Source: Ruminococcus sp. (GTDB lineage: Bacteria > Bacillota > Clostridia > Oscillospirales > Acutalibacteraceae). Taken from it: 51,234 bases of DNA. The notes under the pieces were generated by a model. The model did no database searches, was not told the DNA's origin, and worked only from the letters and a program-made list of their open reading frames with translations. The position numbers and the translations under genes were made by a program. Where the stretch lies: assembly GCA_017404665.1 (NCBI GenBank), contig JAFRBX010000012.1:1-51234 (forward strand). Reading direction: 5' to 3'. Shown here in pieces: positions 50,894-51,234 of the stretch (positions are counted from its first letter, which is position 1; each line of letters starts with the position of its first letter).

Positions 50894-51234
50894 CCGTAGG
50901 GACGACCATTGGTCGTCCGCTTGCAAAAACGCTTCATCCCTATCTAAGGTTTCATTTGTCATACATGCCCGTCCTTCTGCGGACGAGCAATGGGATCTCC
51001 CCCCCGTTGGGCAATGTCGTCAACTTAAGAAATTGCAGCGCTAAGTCTCCCCTGCGTAAGGTACCCCCGTTGGGGGAATGTCCGCAGGACAAGGGGGGGA
51101 GCCGTCTCCGGCGAGGAAAGATACAGAGGGGTCGCCCCGGCTGAAACGAAAGACATAGATGATATTGATTCGTTTCTACCATGTCGACCCTCCCGCCCTT
51201 ACGGGCACCCTCCGCAAACGCTGTGAGGGCTGTA
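50894..51234. repeat. Repeat-rich end of the window (family C and GGACGACCATTGGTCGTCC)
   Basis: GGACGACCA-t-TGGTCGTCC at 50901-50919 is a perfect hairpin. From about 50965 on, fragments such as CTCCCCCCCGTTGGGC, GTACCCCCGTTGGGGGAATG and GTCCGCAGGACAAGGGGG form overlapping hairpins, then TACCATGTCGACCCTCCCGCC and an ACGGGC/GCCCTT pair. No gene is visible in this 390-nt stretch. Confidence 0.7.

Noticed and set aside
50952-51182. 76-codon minus-strand ORF at the right edge
   Set aside because: It is made entirely of hairpin repeat sequence; such ORFs arise from dispersed repeats and are not genes.

Overview
The window reads as a GC-rich chromosomal segment of a Gram-positive, spore-forming anaerobe of the Clostridia, most likely a gut Ruminococcaceae/Oscillospiraceae member. 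Reasons: a spoIIE sporulation gene, AGGAGG-type ribosome binding sites, sigma-A promoters with 16-18 bp spacers, lipoproteins with lipoboxes, a teichoic-acid-type glycerophosphotransferase, and intergenic space packed with short palindromic repeats. I see no rRNA, tRNA, phage, CRISPR or intact insertion sequence. The left edge cuts a gene; the right edge ends in repeat DNA.

Layout. 1-12.1 kb is mostly envelope and transport: a truncated fibronectin-III/transglutaminase surface protein, an MBOAT acyltransferase + DHHW/AlgX-like + G5-domain lipoprotein operon, two more lipoproteins (one a rhodanese), a three-gene CDP-alditol/teichoic-type operon (cytidylyltransferase, extended SDR, CDP-glycerol-type glycerophosphotransferase), then a bioY-DUF1284-mntP operon. 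12.3-17.7 kb is an alpha-galactoside locus: an unidentified GT-B-like protein, a GPH-type sugar symporter and a GH36 alpha-galactosidase. 17.9-20.4 kb holds trpS and a PLP aminotransferase. 20.7-27.5 kb holds a second DHHW protein with a Nudix hydrolase, an orphan BlaI-type repressor, and a minus-strand group: zinc-ribbon membrane protein, CaCA antiporter, second MBOAT and third DHHW protein.

27.7-42.7 kb is mixed: a CLC antiporter, mgtE with a long untranslated leader, small membrane proteins, a PAP2 phosphatase, rlmB, a large protein that looks like a catalytically dead P1B-type ATPase, rpe, a YD-repeat-like lipoprotein, a class-3 lipase overlapping tail-to-tail with a MecA-like adaptor, a GH13 glucosidase and a GNAT acetyltransferase. 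42.7-50.8 kb holds spoIIE and the arginine operon argC-argJ-argB-argD-argF on the minus strand.

The most unusual content is (i) the degenerate P-type ATPase, (ii) two MBOAT/DHHW pairs plus an extra DHHW protein, pointing to surface-polymer O-acylation, (iii) several families of dispersed palindromic or degenerate repeats, one with compensating changes in its inner stem, (iv) an AT-rich island with tandem DnaA boxes away from any dnaA gene, and (v) the mgtE leader. All assignments are by reading motifs and family resemblance; no database search was run.
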